Shown piece by piece: positions 1-8,023 of a DNA stretch of 64,000 nucleotides. The DNA comes from Scybalousia_A sp964639765 (GTDB taxonomy: Bacteria; Bacteroidota; Bacteroidia; Bacteroidales; P3): positions 1 through 64,000 of the forward strand of contig CAZXEN010000008.1 of NCBI GenBank assembly GCA_964639765.1. Reading direction: 5' to 3'. The notes below the pieces were generated by a model. The model was given only the letters and a program-made list of their open reading frames with translations. It had not been told where the DNA came from and made no database searches. A program made the position numbers and the translations under genes. The stretch's first letter is position 1. Each line of letters opens with the position of its first letter.

Positions 1-1551
1 GATGACGAAGAGATAAAACAAAAGATGCATGACGCTTGCTATCAGAAGTGTTATGACCTTGCAAAAGAAGGAATAAAGTCAAAGCACGAGAGAGGAGAAA
101 GATTTGAAGCAATAAAAGAAGAGTTCTTCTCCACACTTGACGAAGAATACAAGCAGGAACATGCTGTTATGCTTAACCGTTACTACAAGAACATAGAAAA
201 AGAAGCCATGAGAAACATGGTTCTTAATGAAAGAGTGCGTCTGGACGGAAGACAATTGGAGGAAATACGTCCTATATGGGCAGAAGTTGATTACCTGCCA
301 TCTGCTCACGGTTCTGCTATCTTCACAAGAGGAGAGACACAGTCTCTTTCTACTTGTACTCTTGGAACAAAACTTGATGAACAGACAATAGACGGAGCAA
401 TGATAGAAGGCTCCAACCGCTTCATTCTTCACTACAACTTCCCTGGATTTGCTACTGGCGAAGTAAAAGGAAACAAATCTACTTCACGAAGAGAAATAGG
501 CCATGGTAATCTTGCTATGCGTGCTTTGAAACAAGTACTTCCAAACGAAGAAGACTGCCCTTATACTATACGTATTGTAAGTGATATATTGGAAAGCAAC
601 GGTTCTTCTTCCATGGCAACGGTATGTGCTGGCTGTCTTGCATTGATGGATGCCGGTGTTCAGATTTCAAAACCTGTCTCAGGTATTGCTATGGGTTTGA
701 TAGAGAAAGACGGCAAATGGGCTGTACTTTCCGACATCCTTGGCGACGAAGACCACTTGGGAGATATGGATTTCAAGGTTTGCGGTACTGCTGACGGCAT
801 CACGGCCTGCCAAATGGACATAAAATGTGACGGACTTTCCTATGATATACTTGCACAAGCTCTTGCACAGGCTAAACGCGGAAGAGAACATATCCTTAAC
901 ATCATCACCAATACTATTCCTGCTCCAAGAGAAGACTACAAACCTCATGTTCCTCGTATTGTTGCAATGCATATTCCAAAAGAGTTCATCGGAGCTGTTA
1001 TAGGACCTCAAGGAAAGATAATACAAGAGATGCAAAAAGAAACCAACACAACAATAATTATTGAAGAAGTTGGCGATTTCGGCTTAGTTCAGATAGCATC
1101 TGCTGACAAGGAGGGCTTGGAGAAAGCTGTTGCAAAAATCAAGGCTATCACTGCTGTTCCGGAAGTAGGAGAAGTATATGACGGAGTAGTAAAATCCATT
1201 CTTTCCTTTGGTGCTTTCATTGAATTTATGCCAGGAAAAGAAGGACTATTACACGTTACTGAAATAGATTGGAAGAGAGTAGAAAATGTTTCTGATGTTC
1301 TGAAAGAGGGAGATCAAGTAAGAATAAAACTTATCGGCATAGACAAACAGACAGGTAAGTTTAAACTTTCACGAAAGGTGCTTATCCCAAAGCCAGAAGG
1401 ATATGTTGAACCAAAGGGTCAGAGATCTTCTTCTCCAAGAAACAATAATAACAACACAAGCAATAACAGACAAAGACCTTCAAACAATTCTCAGAACAGA
1501 TTTTCTCCTATGCGTAACAACAATATGAGAAGGGATTCTGACAGATACTAA
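1..1551 (+). CDS. pnp: Polyribonucleotide nucleotidyltransferase (PNPase), 3' part
   Basis: The reading frame is open from base 1, so the gene starts before the window and about 516 C-terminal residues are seen. PNPase is a phosphorolytic 3'-5' exoribonuclease that acts in mRNA decay. Visible are the end of the first RNase PH half and linker, the second RNase PH domain (from 'RLDGRQLEEIRPI'), a KH domain around residues 315-370 of the visible part ('IGAVIGPQGKIIQEMQ') and an S1 domain ('GEVYDGVVKSILSFGAFIEF'). The tail is low complexity and rich in Asn, Arg and Ser, which is common in Bacteroidota PNPases and probably RNA-binding. A strong terminator follows. Identification is certain; only the 5' end is missing. 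Confidence 0.97.
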   Translation, partial: DDEEIKQKMHDACYQKCYDLAKEGIKSKHERGERFEAIKEEFFSTLDEEYKQEHAVMLNRYYKNIEKEAMRNMVLNERVRLDGRQLEEIRPIWAEVDYLPSAHGSAIFTRGETQSLSTCTLGTKLDEQTIDGAMIEGSNRFILHYNFPGFATGEVKGNKSTSRREIGHGNLAMRALKQVLPNEEDCPYTIRIVSDILESNGSSSMATVCAGCLALMDAGVQISKPVSGIAMGLIEKDGKWAVLSDILGDEDHLGDMDFKVCGTADGITACQMDIKCDGLSYDILAQALAQAKRGREHILNIITNTIPAPREDYKPHVPRIVAMHIPKEFIGAVIGPQGKIIQEMQKETNTTIIIEEVGDFGLVQIASADKEGLEKAVAKIKAITAVPEVGEVYDGVVKSILSFGAFIEFMPGKEGLLHVTEIDWKRVENVSDVLKEGDQVRIKLIGIDKQTGKFKLSRKVLIPKPEGYVEPKGQRSSSPRNNNNNTSNNRQRPSNNSQNRFSPMRNNNMRRDSDRY

Positions 1552-1574
1552 TCAAAAAATATCTTATATAAACC

Positions 1575-1610
1575 AAAGCCATAAACTTCAAAAGAGTTTA
1601 TGGCTTTTTT
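1575..1610 (+). terminator. Rho-independent terminator of pnp
   Basis: A perfect 13-bp stem (AAAGCCATAAACT, 1575-1587, with AGTTTATGGCTTT, 1595-1607) is followed by a T run, 24 bases after the pnp stop codon. Confidence 0.9.
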
Positions 1611-1625
1611 ATTTATAAAATATAA

Positions 1626-1664
1626 AGGCTGTTTAAGAAGCATTGAAACTTTCTTAAACAACCT
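1626..1664 (-). terminator. Probable terminator of the T9SS surface protein gene
   Basis: An inverted repeat (TGTTTAAGAA, 1630-1639, with TTCTTAAACA, 1651-1660), extended by AGG/CCT beyond one mismatch, lies 12 bases downstream of the minus-strand stop codon. The T run on the minus strand is broken, so this is a weaker call than the pnp terminator. Confidence 0.6.
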
Positions 1665-1675
1665 CAACAATAAGT

Positions 1676-4327
1676 TTACTTCGAAATACTTAGCTTGCTT
1701 GAACTTACACCTGTTGGTGTTACAAGTCTTATAAAGTAAGTTCCGTTACCAAGAGAAGAAGTATTTACACTTATGTTGTTTTTTCCTGAAACAAGTCTTA
1801 CTGTTCCAATATTCAAAACTTCTCTTCCTAACATATCCACAACTTGTATTCTACCAAGAGCAGAAGATGAGGACTCTATAGAAAGTGTTGTCTGATTCAT
1901 AGCAGGATTAGGATAAACAACAAAGGAGATATTATCCCTTACTTCCTCCAAACCTGTAGCACCTGTAAAGAATGTTCTCTCATTACTGTAGGCTGTCTGT
2001 CCGTTTTGTGTCTCTGCAAAAGCACGTACTACGTATGTTGTGTTAGTAGTCAAAGAAGATGAATGAGAATAAAAGACTCCACTTACAAAATAACTGCCAA
2101 TATATGACTCCACATTTAAAGAGCTGTCGGCTTCTGCACTTGTCCATTCTGTTTCGCTTTCTTTTCTAAACTGAACACCTTTACCTGTTATAGGATTTGC
2201 TTCATATTCGCCTCTTATATATGATGTATAGTTGGCAGATGTTGCAGTTATGTCGGTAACTTCTGGCAAATAAAGTTCAGGAAGGAACTTTGTGGAGAAA
2301 GGTATTGCCATCCAATCAGAATAACTTGTAAGTGTCTCGTCACAAGGCTTTCTTATATAAGCGACATAGTCTGTCAAAGGTTCAAGATCTTCAAAAGCGT
2401 AGTAAGACTGCTGTCCCATGGAAATTTCTTCTCCGTCTTCACCAAGTTTTACCTGACAATTCCATGAGGCATCCCAAGAAATCTGATATTTGTCTTGAGC
2501 AGTAAAATAACCGCTGACATAATTTACGTTGGCACAACCGCTTTCCATTTCTTCTGCACTTGCTTCGCTGACAGTCAAGTTTGTTATCACAACAGCAGGC
2601 TGATGATTTTCAACTGCAAACTCTGAAGATAGGTAACTTTTCATATACCATTGTAACATAAGAGAAACAGTATCTGCCTGTTCTTCGTTGTGGAAATAAA
2701 CAACAAAGTGACCTGATTCATTGTTAAATTCCTTACTCTCCGAAGACCAGAAGTGATTAACATCAGCATCGCCGTAAGCAAGACTTACTATGAAGTTGTC
2801 CAAGCCCTGATTCCAGAATGAACGTCCGCCTATAGCAGCATCAAACTCAACCTTCAAATAAGGCACTCCGTCGGTTTTGAGAAGTTTCTTAGCAAAGGAG
2901 TTTGAGTAATACATATTATCGTTATACTGGGCATCTATTCCATTGTCTGAAACAAATAACGCATTCTGGCTATATCCACTTGGTGTTCCCTTGTAGAAAT
3001 TGTTGTATCCGTATGTCAAAGACCAGTTATCGTTTTCATCAAATGTAGCAGTATAAGGAAGAGGTACAGGATCAAAATGGTTGCCGTCAGCAGTACAGAA
3101 CTGATGTGGTACATCCACTGAAGACCAAAGAGTATCTCCCTCCTGAGTTACTACCCATGAGACAACATCATACCAAGTGAATGGCTGAAGGTTTGAAACA
3201 TTTGACCATAGCCCTACATGTCTTTCAGGATCATCGCCCCATGCATCCCAGAAATAAGAAGAATCCACTCCGACAATTATCCATTCATCATCAACTACTC
3301 GTCTACATCCCTGACCGTATGATACAGGAGGATAGAATGCTTTCCAATCTACGGCGGCTGTAAGTCTTGCGTTGTTCTCTCCTATTGAGTCAGGACCATG
3401 AGTATGAGTATATGGACTAATGTTAAAAAGATATTCCACACTTACCCAATCTGAAACATAGTTATCGTCTTTTGCACGCAAGAAAAATGTATATTCTTCA
3501 CCGTTTGTCAAGCCTGTGAAAGTGTAATAGTTGATATAGGAAGTTATTATTGAACCGTTCTCGCCGTTTTTCAACTCCCATGTCGTCTCATCTCTGCCTG
3601 CAATCCAAGAAACGTAGGCAGAATCTATACCTGTTGCAGTTATTACTACATCTTTAGGAAGTTCCAGACGAACATCACTATCAGGTGTTTCCTTTACTAA
3701 AAGATTTTTTACAATAGCTCCTGTCTGTATTACACCGCTTTCTGAATAACTTACGTGATTTATCCAAGCAAAGACAAGATAAGCAGTCTGGTTAGGAGCA
3801 GGATTAGGCACCTGCATTGTTACATGCCCGTTGTATTTGCTAACATAATACTTACCGTCAAAGTAAGCAGCGTTTTCATAGTTACTTGCACGGAAAGGAT
3901 AACTTTCTCCCCAAGTTCCGTTAGTAGAAGGCAGCATATACCAAGTATTTGTTAGTTCATCAACCAAGAAAACCTTCAAATAGTCATCAGTTTCATAATA
4001 AGAGCCGCCAACATTCGCATCAAACTCAATGGTAACTCTCGCTGAAGACCCCATTTGCAAGGCTTTCTTTGCCAACACTCTTGACGGGTAGTTATAATCA
4101 TAGTGAGGTGTCTGACCTACATCAGATATATACAACGCTGAATTGAATCCTGTTGCATAACCTGTATGCCAAGCATTCACACATTCTCCATTGTCAAGCA
4201 CCCAATCGTCTTGAGAGGAGAAATCTGTCTGATAAGGCAAGCTACTTCCTTGTCCTCTTGCCACTCCACTCCAAACCAATAGAACAAAGGCAAGGAATGA
4301 AAACAAAAATTGTCCTGTTTTTTTCAT
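1676..4327 (-). CDS. Secreted surface protein with fibronectin III repeats and a T9SS C-terminal sorting domain
   Basis: An 883-residue protein with an N-terminal signal peptide (MKKTGQFLFSFLAFVLLVWS...). Two related modules that begin 'LPYQTDFSSQDDW' and 'LPYTATFDENDNW' and end near 'NALFVSD' resemble the jelly-roll 'cleaved adhesin/choice-of-anchor' domains of surface proteins. They alternate with fibronectin type III-like segments. The last ~80 residues, from 'VVYPNPAMNQTTLSI' to 'GTYFIRLVTPTG', are a classical type A C-terminal domain recognised by the type IX secretion system, so the protein is expected to cross the outer membrane and be anchored or released after cleavage. No catalytic motif is seen, so adhesin or binding protein is an inference. 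The upstream leader carries a run of eight G (C8 in the message). Confidence 0.85.
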   Translation of the reverse strand: MKKTGQFLFSFLAFVLLVWSGVARGQGSSLPYQTDFSSQDDWVLDNGECVNAWHTGYATGFNSALYISDVGQTPHYDYNYPSRVLAKKALQMGSSARVTIEFDANVGGSYYETDDYLKVFLVDELTNTWYMLPSTNGTWGESYPFRASNYENAAYFDGKYYVSKYNGHVTMQVPNPAPNQTAYLVFAWINHVSYSESGVIQTGAIVKNLLVKETPDSDVRLELPKDVVITATGIDSAYVSWIAGRDETTWELKNGENGSIITSYINYYTFTGLTNGEEYTFFLRAKDDNYVSDWVSVEYLFNISPYTHTHGPDSIGENNARLTAAVDWKAFYPPVSYGQGCRRVVDDEWIIVGVDSSYFWDAWGDDPERHVGLWSNVSNLQPFTWYDVVSWVVTQEGDTLWSSVDVPHQFCTADGNHFDPVPLPYTATFDENDNWSLTYGYNNFYKGTPSGYSQNALFVSDNGIDAQYNDNMYYSNSFAKKLLKTDGVPYLKVEFDAAIGGRSFWNQGLDNFIVSLAYGDADVNHFWSSESKEFNNESGHFVVYFHNEEQADTVSLMLQWYMKSYLSSEFAVENHQPAVVITNLTVSEASAEEMESGCANVNYVSGYFTAQDKYQISWDASWNCQVKLGEDGEEISMGQQSYYAFEDLEPLTDYVAYIRKPCDETLTSYSDWMAIPFSTKFLPELYLPEVTDITATSANYTSYIRGEYEANPITGKGVQFRKESETEWTSAEADSSLNVESYIGSYFVSGVFYSHSSSLTTNTTYVVRAFAETQNGQTAYSNERTFFTGATGLEEVRDNISFVVYPNPAMNQTTLSIESSSSALGRIQVVDMLGREVLNIGTVRLVSGKNNISVNTSSLGNGTYFIRLVTPTGVSSSKLSISK

Positions 4328-4561
4328 CGTTTTCTGATTTTATTGATTAATAATTAAATTCATTTTATGCAATATCTGTTCTAAAACAAATAATGTTCCA
4401 ATTCTTGAAAAACAAAACACGCTGATGAAATACAATACTCTATATTGTATAGGGGGGGGTAATTAGATGTTGATTAGTAGTATGATACATCATCTGTTCT
4501 CAATAATTCTATGACACAAAAGTATAAAATATTTTTCAACTTACAACCTTTTTGGAAAAAA
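4328..4561. other. Leader and promoter region of the T9SS surface protein gene
   Basis: AT-rich non-coding sequence. It holds an isolated G8 run at 4452-4459 and the minus-strand promoter at 4517-4546. No convincing ORF is present. Confidence 0.6.
4517..4546 (-). promoter_or_regulatory. Bacteroidota-type promoter for the T9SS surface protein gene
   Basis: The minus strand reads TTG-N19-TACTTTTG (-7 box 4517-4524, -33 TTG at 4544-4546), matching the TTTG/TAnnTTTG consensus. It predicts a leader of about 185 nt. Confidence 0.6.
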
Positions 4562-4593
4562 TTTGCATAATTCAAAAAAATATATTATCTTTG
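4562..4593 (+). promoter_or_regulatory. Full-consensus promoter facing a gene-free region
   Basis: TTTG (4562-4565), 20 bases, then TATCTTTG (4586-4593) is an exact match to the Bacteroidota sigma-A consensus on the plus strand. No plus-strand ORF follows before the terminator-like hairpin at 5154. It is divergent from the promoter at 4517-4546. Confidence 0.6.
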
Positions 4594-4599
4594 CAATCA

Positions 4600-4850
4600 G
4601 ATAATCGGTGGTTTGGAGTAAAGTTTTTGCAAGAACGTAATATATATACTTGAAACCATAATCCCAAAGCGAAGACTCCTCATATATACTTTCAAATTAA
4701 AGAAATAGAGTATTAAAACCTATTGATTATCACTTAGATATAAGGTAAAAACTCTTCGTATTAAGAAATTAAAACCAAGACTTTTTCAACAAAAACGAAG
4801 TTTTCAGAAATTAAAACGAAGACTTTTTCAGAAAAGACCTTATATCCTTC
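4600..4850 (+). ncRNA. Candidate structured non-coding RNA
   Basis: This stretch starts at the expected start site of the promoter at 4562-4593 and lacks an ORF. Its 3' half can close into a long stem: GATATAAGGT (4737-4746) pairs exactly with ACCTTATATC (4837-4846), and AAAAACTCTTCGT (4747-4759) pairs with ACGAAGACTTTTT (4816-4828) with one mismatch. In the 5' part GGAGT (4615-4619) can pair with ACTCC (4676-4680). A two-copy 25-bp repeat lies inside the stem region. No tmRNA or RNase P signature was recognised. A 6S-like RNA cannot be excluded. This is inference from promoter plus pairing only. Confidence 0.3.
4764..4830. repeat. 25-bp direct repeat, two copies
   Basis: Copies at 4764-4788 and 4806-4830 differ at one base. 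The core is AAAAC(C/G)AAGACTTTTTCA, one instance of a word that recurs in other spacers of this window. Confidence 0.8.
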
Positions 4851-5153
4851 CCTCAAAAACAATATATGCGGGAACAGATTTTTGTTTGCATGAAAAAAAA
4901 CAGCTCAAATAAAATTTAACTCGAAAATTTCTCCAATAACAATAAAAGTACTTAACTCTACAGAATAAACTGGAGTATTACATGCTTTAAAAAATAGTAT
5001 TTTGGTAAAACATAACAATAAAAACTTATAAGGATTCAGGATAATTAAAACAAATCACTCTAAAAGAAAATCTGCATTAGATAAATTGAAATCAAAATTT
5101 GATAAACATAATGCAGAAATGGTTTAACAGACCTCATCTTTAGAATGAATAGA
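4851..5153. other. AT-rich spacer with no recognised content
   Basis: About 300 bases between the candidate RNA and the hairpin at 5154. I see no ORF, promoter pair or strong inverted repeat here. Confidence 0.5.
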
Positions 5154-5178
5154 AAAGCCTTGTCTTCGACAAGGCTTT
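5154..5178. terminator. Perfect hairpin terminator
   Basis: AAAGCCTTGTC-TTC-GACAAGGCTTT is a perfect 11-bp stem with a three-base loop. It lies about 70 bases past the stop of the minus-strand lipoprotein gene and also closes the gene-free plus-strand region. The flanking T runs are weak on both sides, so either orientation is possible. Confidence 0.75.
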
Positions 5179-5249
5179 ATTGTATTATTTTTCCATCCAA
5201 TATATCTGCTATTTTTTTTATTACGGACTTATAGAATTACAAACAAATT

Positions 5250-5702
5250 CTATCTATCTCCTGCTTTTACAAGAGTATAAGTTCCTGTTTTGTCTGTGTT
5301 AGGAAGGATCCCTTTGATTTTTATCTTTGAAGGACTAACCTCAACAACAGTATAAACAAGTTCTTGTCCTGACATACTTTGATCAGTAATACCGGTAACT
5401 TTTACTGTATTGCCTTCTGCGACCCAATCAAAATCACTATGCATAAGAACTAAGTCATCTGAAGTTCTACAATAATGAATATTCCCATTATGTCCTGTCC
5501 ATTGGTCTGGAGTACTTGAAAACCAAAACATAAAATAAGTATCTTCTCTATCAAGACGCCACATTCCGGGCAGAGCGTCCTCTATCTGTGCTTGACTTAC
5601 TGTAGATGCTGCATCGTCATCATCGTCATCACAAGCAGAAAAACTAAAGACTGTTGCTGATGCAAACAAAATGAAAAATAGTTTTTTGAATATTTTCTTC
5701 AT
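5250..5702 (-). CDS. Small surface lipoprotein, paralogue of 22320-22772
   Basis: A 150-residue lipoprotein. The signal peptide ends in a lipobox (FSFSAC) and the cysteine is followed directly by six Asp. Acidic residues right after the lipidated cysteine are the core of the Bacteroidota lipoprotein export signal, so surface exposure is likely. The rest resembles a small lipocalin-like beta domain ('GMWRLDREDTYFMFWF', then alternating strands ending in 'GTYTLVKAGDR'); this fold is inferred. The paralogue at 22320-22772 has the same length, the same signal peptide opening (MKKIFKKL), a shared 'QAQIE' start of the mature domain and 'KIKG.LP' near the end. The two genes also share a conserved 5' leader. 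Function unknown. Confidence 0.8.
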   Translation of the reverse strand: MKKIFKKLFFILFASATVFSFSACDDDDDDAASTVSQAQIEDALPGMWRLDREDTYFMFWFSSTPDQWTGHNGNIHYCRTSDDLVLMHSDFDWVAEGNTVKVTGITDQSMSGQELVYTVVEVSPSKIKIKGILPNTDKTGTYTLVKAGDR

Positions 5703-5715
5703 ATCTACTTTGCTG

Positions 5716-5743
5716 AAGTTGTCACATCTCAGCCCATCGGTTT
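5716..5743 (-). promoter_or_regulatory. Conserved 5' leader element, copy 1
   Basis: On the minus strand the sequence upstream of the ATG reads AAACCGATGGGCT, then GAGATGTGACAAC. The paralogous gene at 22772 carries almost the same sequence at nearly the same distance from its start codon. Confidence 0.6.
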
Positions 5744-5898
5744 AATTAATACTAATATTACTATTAAAACTAAAACGAATTTCCTTTGCTTTTATTACAC
5801 ATCAATGACAAAAAAGAATCCAACGGTCAAATTAATATAATTTTTGTAACAAAATAGGGGTAAAACAAGTATTTTTTATTGAAAAGTGTAGTTTTGCA

Positions 5899-6939
5899 CT
5901 ACTCCATATTATATCTGGAGAAATAGTTGTCGGTGGTCAATGGAATCGGATTTGTTTTCAGGTATTTTATGAGTCTGTCCCATTGTGTTTTGTGCGAGTT
6001 TATCCAAGAAGAACTTTCTTTTGTATCGCCGTATGCAAAAAGATAATAGTTGTAAGCATCAAACAAACCCTTGTCAATAAGAGTTTTTTCGTACTTAAAC
6101 AAAGGATTGTCAAAGTCTGAAGCTTCTCTGTATAGATTGGCAACAAAAAGTTGGCGTATCTGCCCAAGAGAAGAAATATTTATGTATCGTTTTCCTTGGG
6201 AAGATTTTTGCATAATGGAATTAAACACAGAGGGGAAAACATTCTTTCTCTCGAAAGAATCAGAATAAACTATAATATTGTTGTTGAAATCAACCGTTGT
6301 CTTTCCTCCGCTAAAAGAAACGGCATCTTTGTATGCCAGAAACAGTTCCTTGGATAAATCTTTGCTTCTCTCACTTTCGGGCTCCAATATCATAAATATC
6401 TCTCCATACAACAAACCCCAGACAAGTTCTGTGCTCATAAGGAAAACTTTGGCAGCTCTATAATAATTGGAAGCAAACATAGGGTCTTTTTCTATTCCCT
6501 TTTCATACCAATAAAGAGCTTCTCTGTAGTTACCTTCTTTGTATTTTATGTTTCCAAGTTCAAGATGCAGGTTGCCTGCATAAGGATATTTGTCTAAACC
6601 CAGAGTATAGATGGACACAGCTTTGTTTGAATTGCCGTTTTCATCGTATGCGTTGCCTAAAAGCTGATAAACATCACTTGGAACACTGTCTTTCTTGTCT
6701 AAAAAAGGAGTCAATACCTTTATTGCTTTCTGAAACTCGTTGTTGCAATAATAAGTCCAAGCCAATTCGTATGAACATTTTAATTCGTCTTCACCATTCT
6801 TTAGTGCTTGTGTCAAAAGATGTTCTGCATCAAACCATCTTTCTTCGTCTATGGCTTTAAGGGCCTTGTTGTATAAACTGTCCTGCGAATAGGCAAAGCA
6901 AAAAGGCAACAGAAAGAGAACAAAGAATAATCTTTTCAT
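5899..6939 (-). CDS. Secreted or periplasmic TPR protein
   Basis: A 346-residue protein with a signal peptide (MKRLFFVLFLLPFCFAYSQ). Residues ~20-185 hold about four tetratricopeptide repeats, for example 'YELAWTYYCNNEFQKAI' and 'LHLELGNIKYKEGNYREAL'. The C-terminal half has no motif I recognise. TPR arrays bind protein partners, and no partner can be named. The gene lies 22 bases downstream of atpB on the same strand, in the position where atpE would be expected in a canonical ATP synthase operon. Cotranscription with atpB and dxs is likely from spacing. Confidence 0.75.
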   Translation of the reverse strand: MKRLFFVLFLLPFCFAYSQDSLYNKALKAIDEERWFDAEHLLTQALKNGEDELKCSYELAWTYYCNNEFQKAIKVLTPFLDKKDSVPSDVYQLLGNAYDENGNSNKAVSIYTLGLDKYPYAGNLHLELGNIKYKEGNYREALYWYEKGIEKDPMFASNYYRAAKVFLMSTELVWGLLYGEIFMILEPESERSKDLSKELFLAYKDAVSFSGGKTTVDFNNNIIVYSDSFERKNVFPSVFNSIMQKSSQGKRYINISSLGQIRQLFVANLYREASDFDNPLFKYEKTLIDKGLFDAYNYYLFAYGDTKESSSWINSHKTQWDRLIKYLKTNPIPLTTDNYFSRYNME

Positions 6940-6961
6940 ATTAATAAAGGTTTTATAATAA

Positions 6962-8011
6962 TTATTTTTCTCTTGCCATTCCTATATATATAGCAGAAAG
7001 AAAAGTAAAAACGTATGCTTGAATGAATGCAACAAGACATTCTACCAAAAACATAAACACGCCAAACAATATAGAAACTACACTAAAACCATAGCCTAAA
7101 ACAGGAGAATTTGCTCCAAAGATAAAAATTATACAGACAAAAGCAAGCATGATGACATGCCCTGCCGTGATGTTGGCAAACAGTCGCACGCAAAGAGAAA
7201 AAGGTTTTGTGAAAATTTCAATAAATTCCAAGACAGGCATAAGAGGAACAGGTATTTTCAACCATGCTGGAACATCTGGATTTACTATATGTTTCCAATA
7301 ATGTTTTGTAGTGGAAAACATAGTTGTAAAAAAAGTAAAGAGTGCAAGAACTATCGTTACTGCAATGTTTCCTGTTATGTTTGCTCCTCCTGGAAAGAAA
7401 GGCATAAGTCCTAAAATATTACACAAGAAAATAAACAAAAAAGCAGAAAGCAGATAATTCATATATTTACCATAGTGTTCTTCTCCAATATTTGGCTTTG
7501 CGATATCTTCTGAAATAAATCCTATAAAGAATTCCAATACTGTCTGAATGCCTTTTGGCTCCTTTCCTTCTCTTTGTTTTGCCCTTTTCACACTATACAA
7601 CACGACAAAAACAATAAGGCCACAGACTATCATAATACCAAAAACATTCTTGGTTATGGAGAAATCAAGCGGAGTACTAAGGTATTCGTTTTTATTATTT
7701 ACTCTTATGATTTTTCCACTCAGTTCTGCACCATCTTTTTCTGTCGCAAAACGAAAACCTTTGTATGTTTGTCCTCCGTGCAAATGATTTGACATAAAGA
7801 CAGTAATCTTTCCATTGTCAAGCAGAATAACAGGTAAAGGTATTGCAACATCATGCCCTTTGTAAGAAAATATTTCCCATGAATGCTCATCTCCAAGATG
7901 CTGCATTATGGTATTGCCTACATTGAATGCTTCCTTTGATTCTTCTGCCAATACAGTATTCTGGGAAAATCCCATAACCATAAATAACAATATTAAAAAT
8001 ATTCTTTTCAT
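6962..8011 (-). CDS. atpB: F0F1 ATP synthase subunit a
   Basis: A 349-residue integral membrane subunit that provides the proton half-channels against the c-ring. It has a cleavable-looking signal sequence and an extended N-terminal periplasmic domain (about residues 22-120), a known Bacteroidota feature. Several transmembrane helices follow from residue ~122. The essential arginine is present in 'FSLCVRLFANITAGH' (R276). The gene lies between dxs (12 bases upstream) and a TPR gene (22 bases downstream). No atpE, atpF or atpH is adjacent, so the ATP synthase genes appear to be split. The coupling ion cannot be judged without subunit c. Confidence 0.95.
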   Translation of the reverse strand: MKRIFLILLFMVMGFSQNTVLAEESKEAFNVGNTIMQHLGDEHSWEIFSYKGHDVAIPLPVILLDNGKITVFMSNHLHGGQTYKGFRFATEKDGAELSGKIIRVNNKNEYLSTPLDFSITKNVFGIMIVCGLIVFVVLYSVKRAKQREGKEPKGIQTVLEFFIGFISEDIAKPNIGEEHYGKYMNYLLSAFLFIFLCNILGLMPFFPGGANITGNIAVTIVLALFTFFTTMFSTTKHYWKHIVNPDVPAWLKIPVPLMPVLEFIEIFTKPFSLCVRLFANITAGHVIMLAFVCIIFIFGANSPVLGYGFSVVSILFGVFMFLVECLVAFIQAYVFTFLSAIYIGMAREK

Positions 8012-8023
8012 ACGACAATCTTC

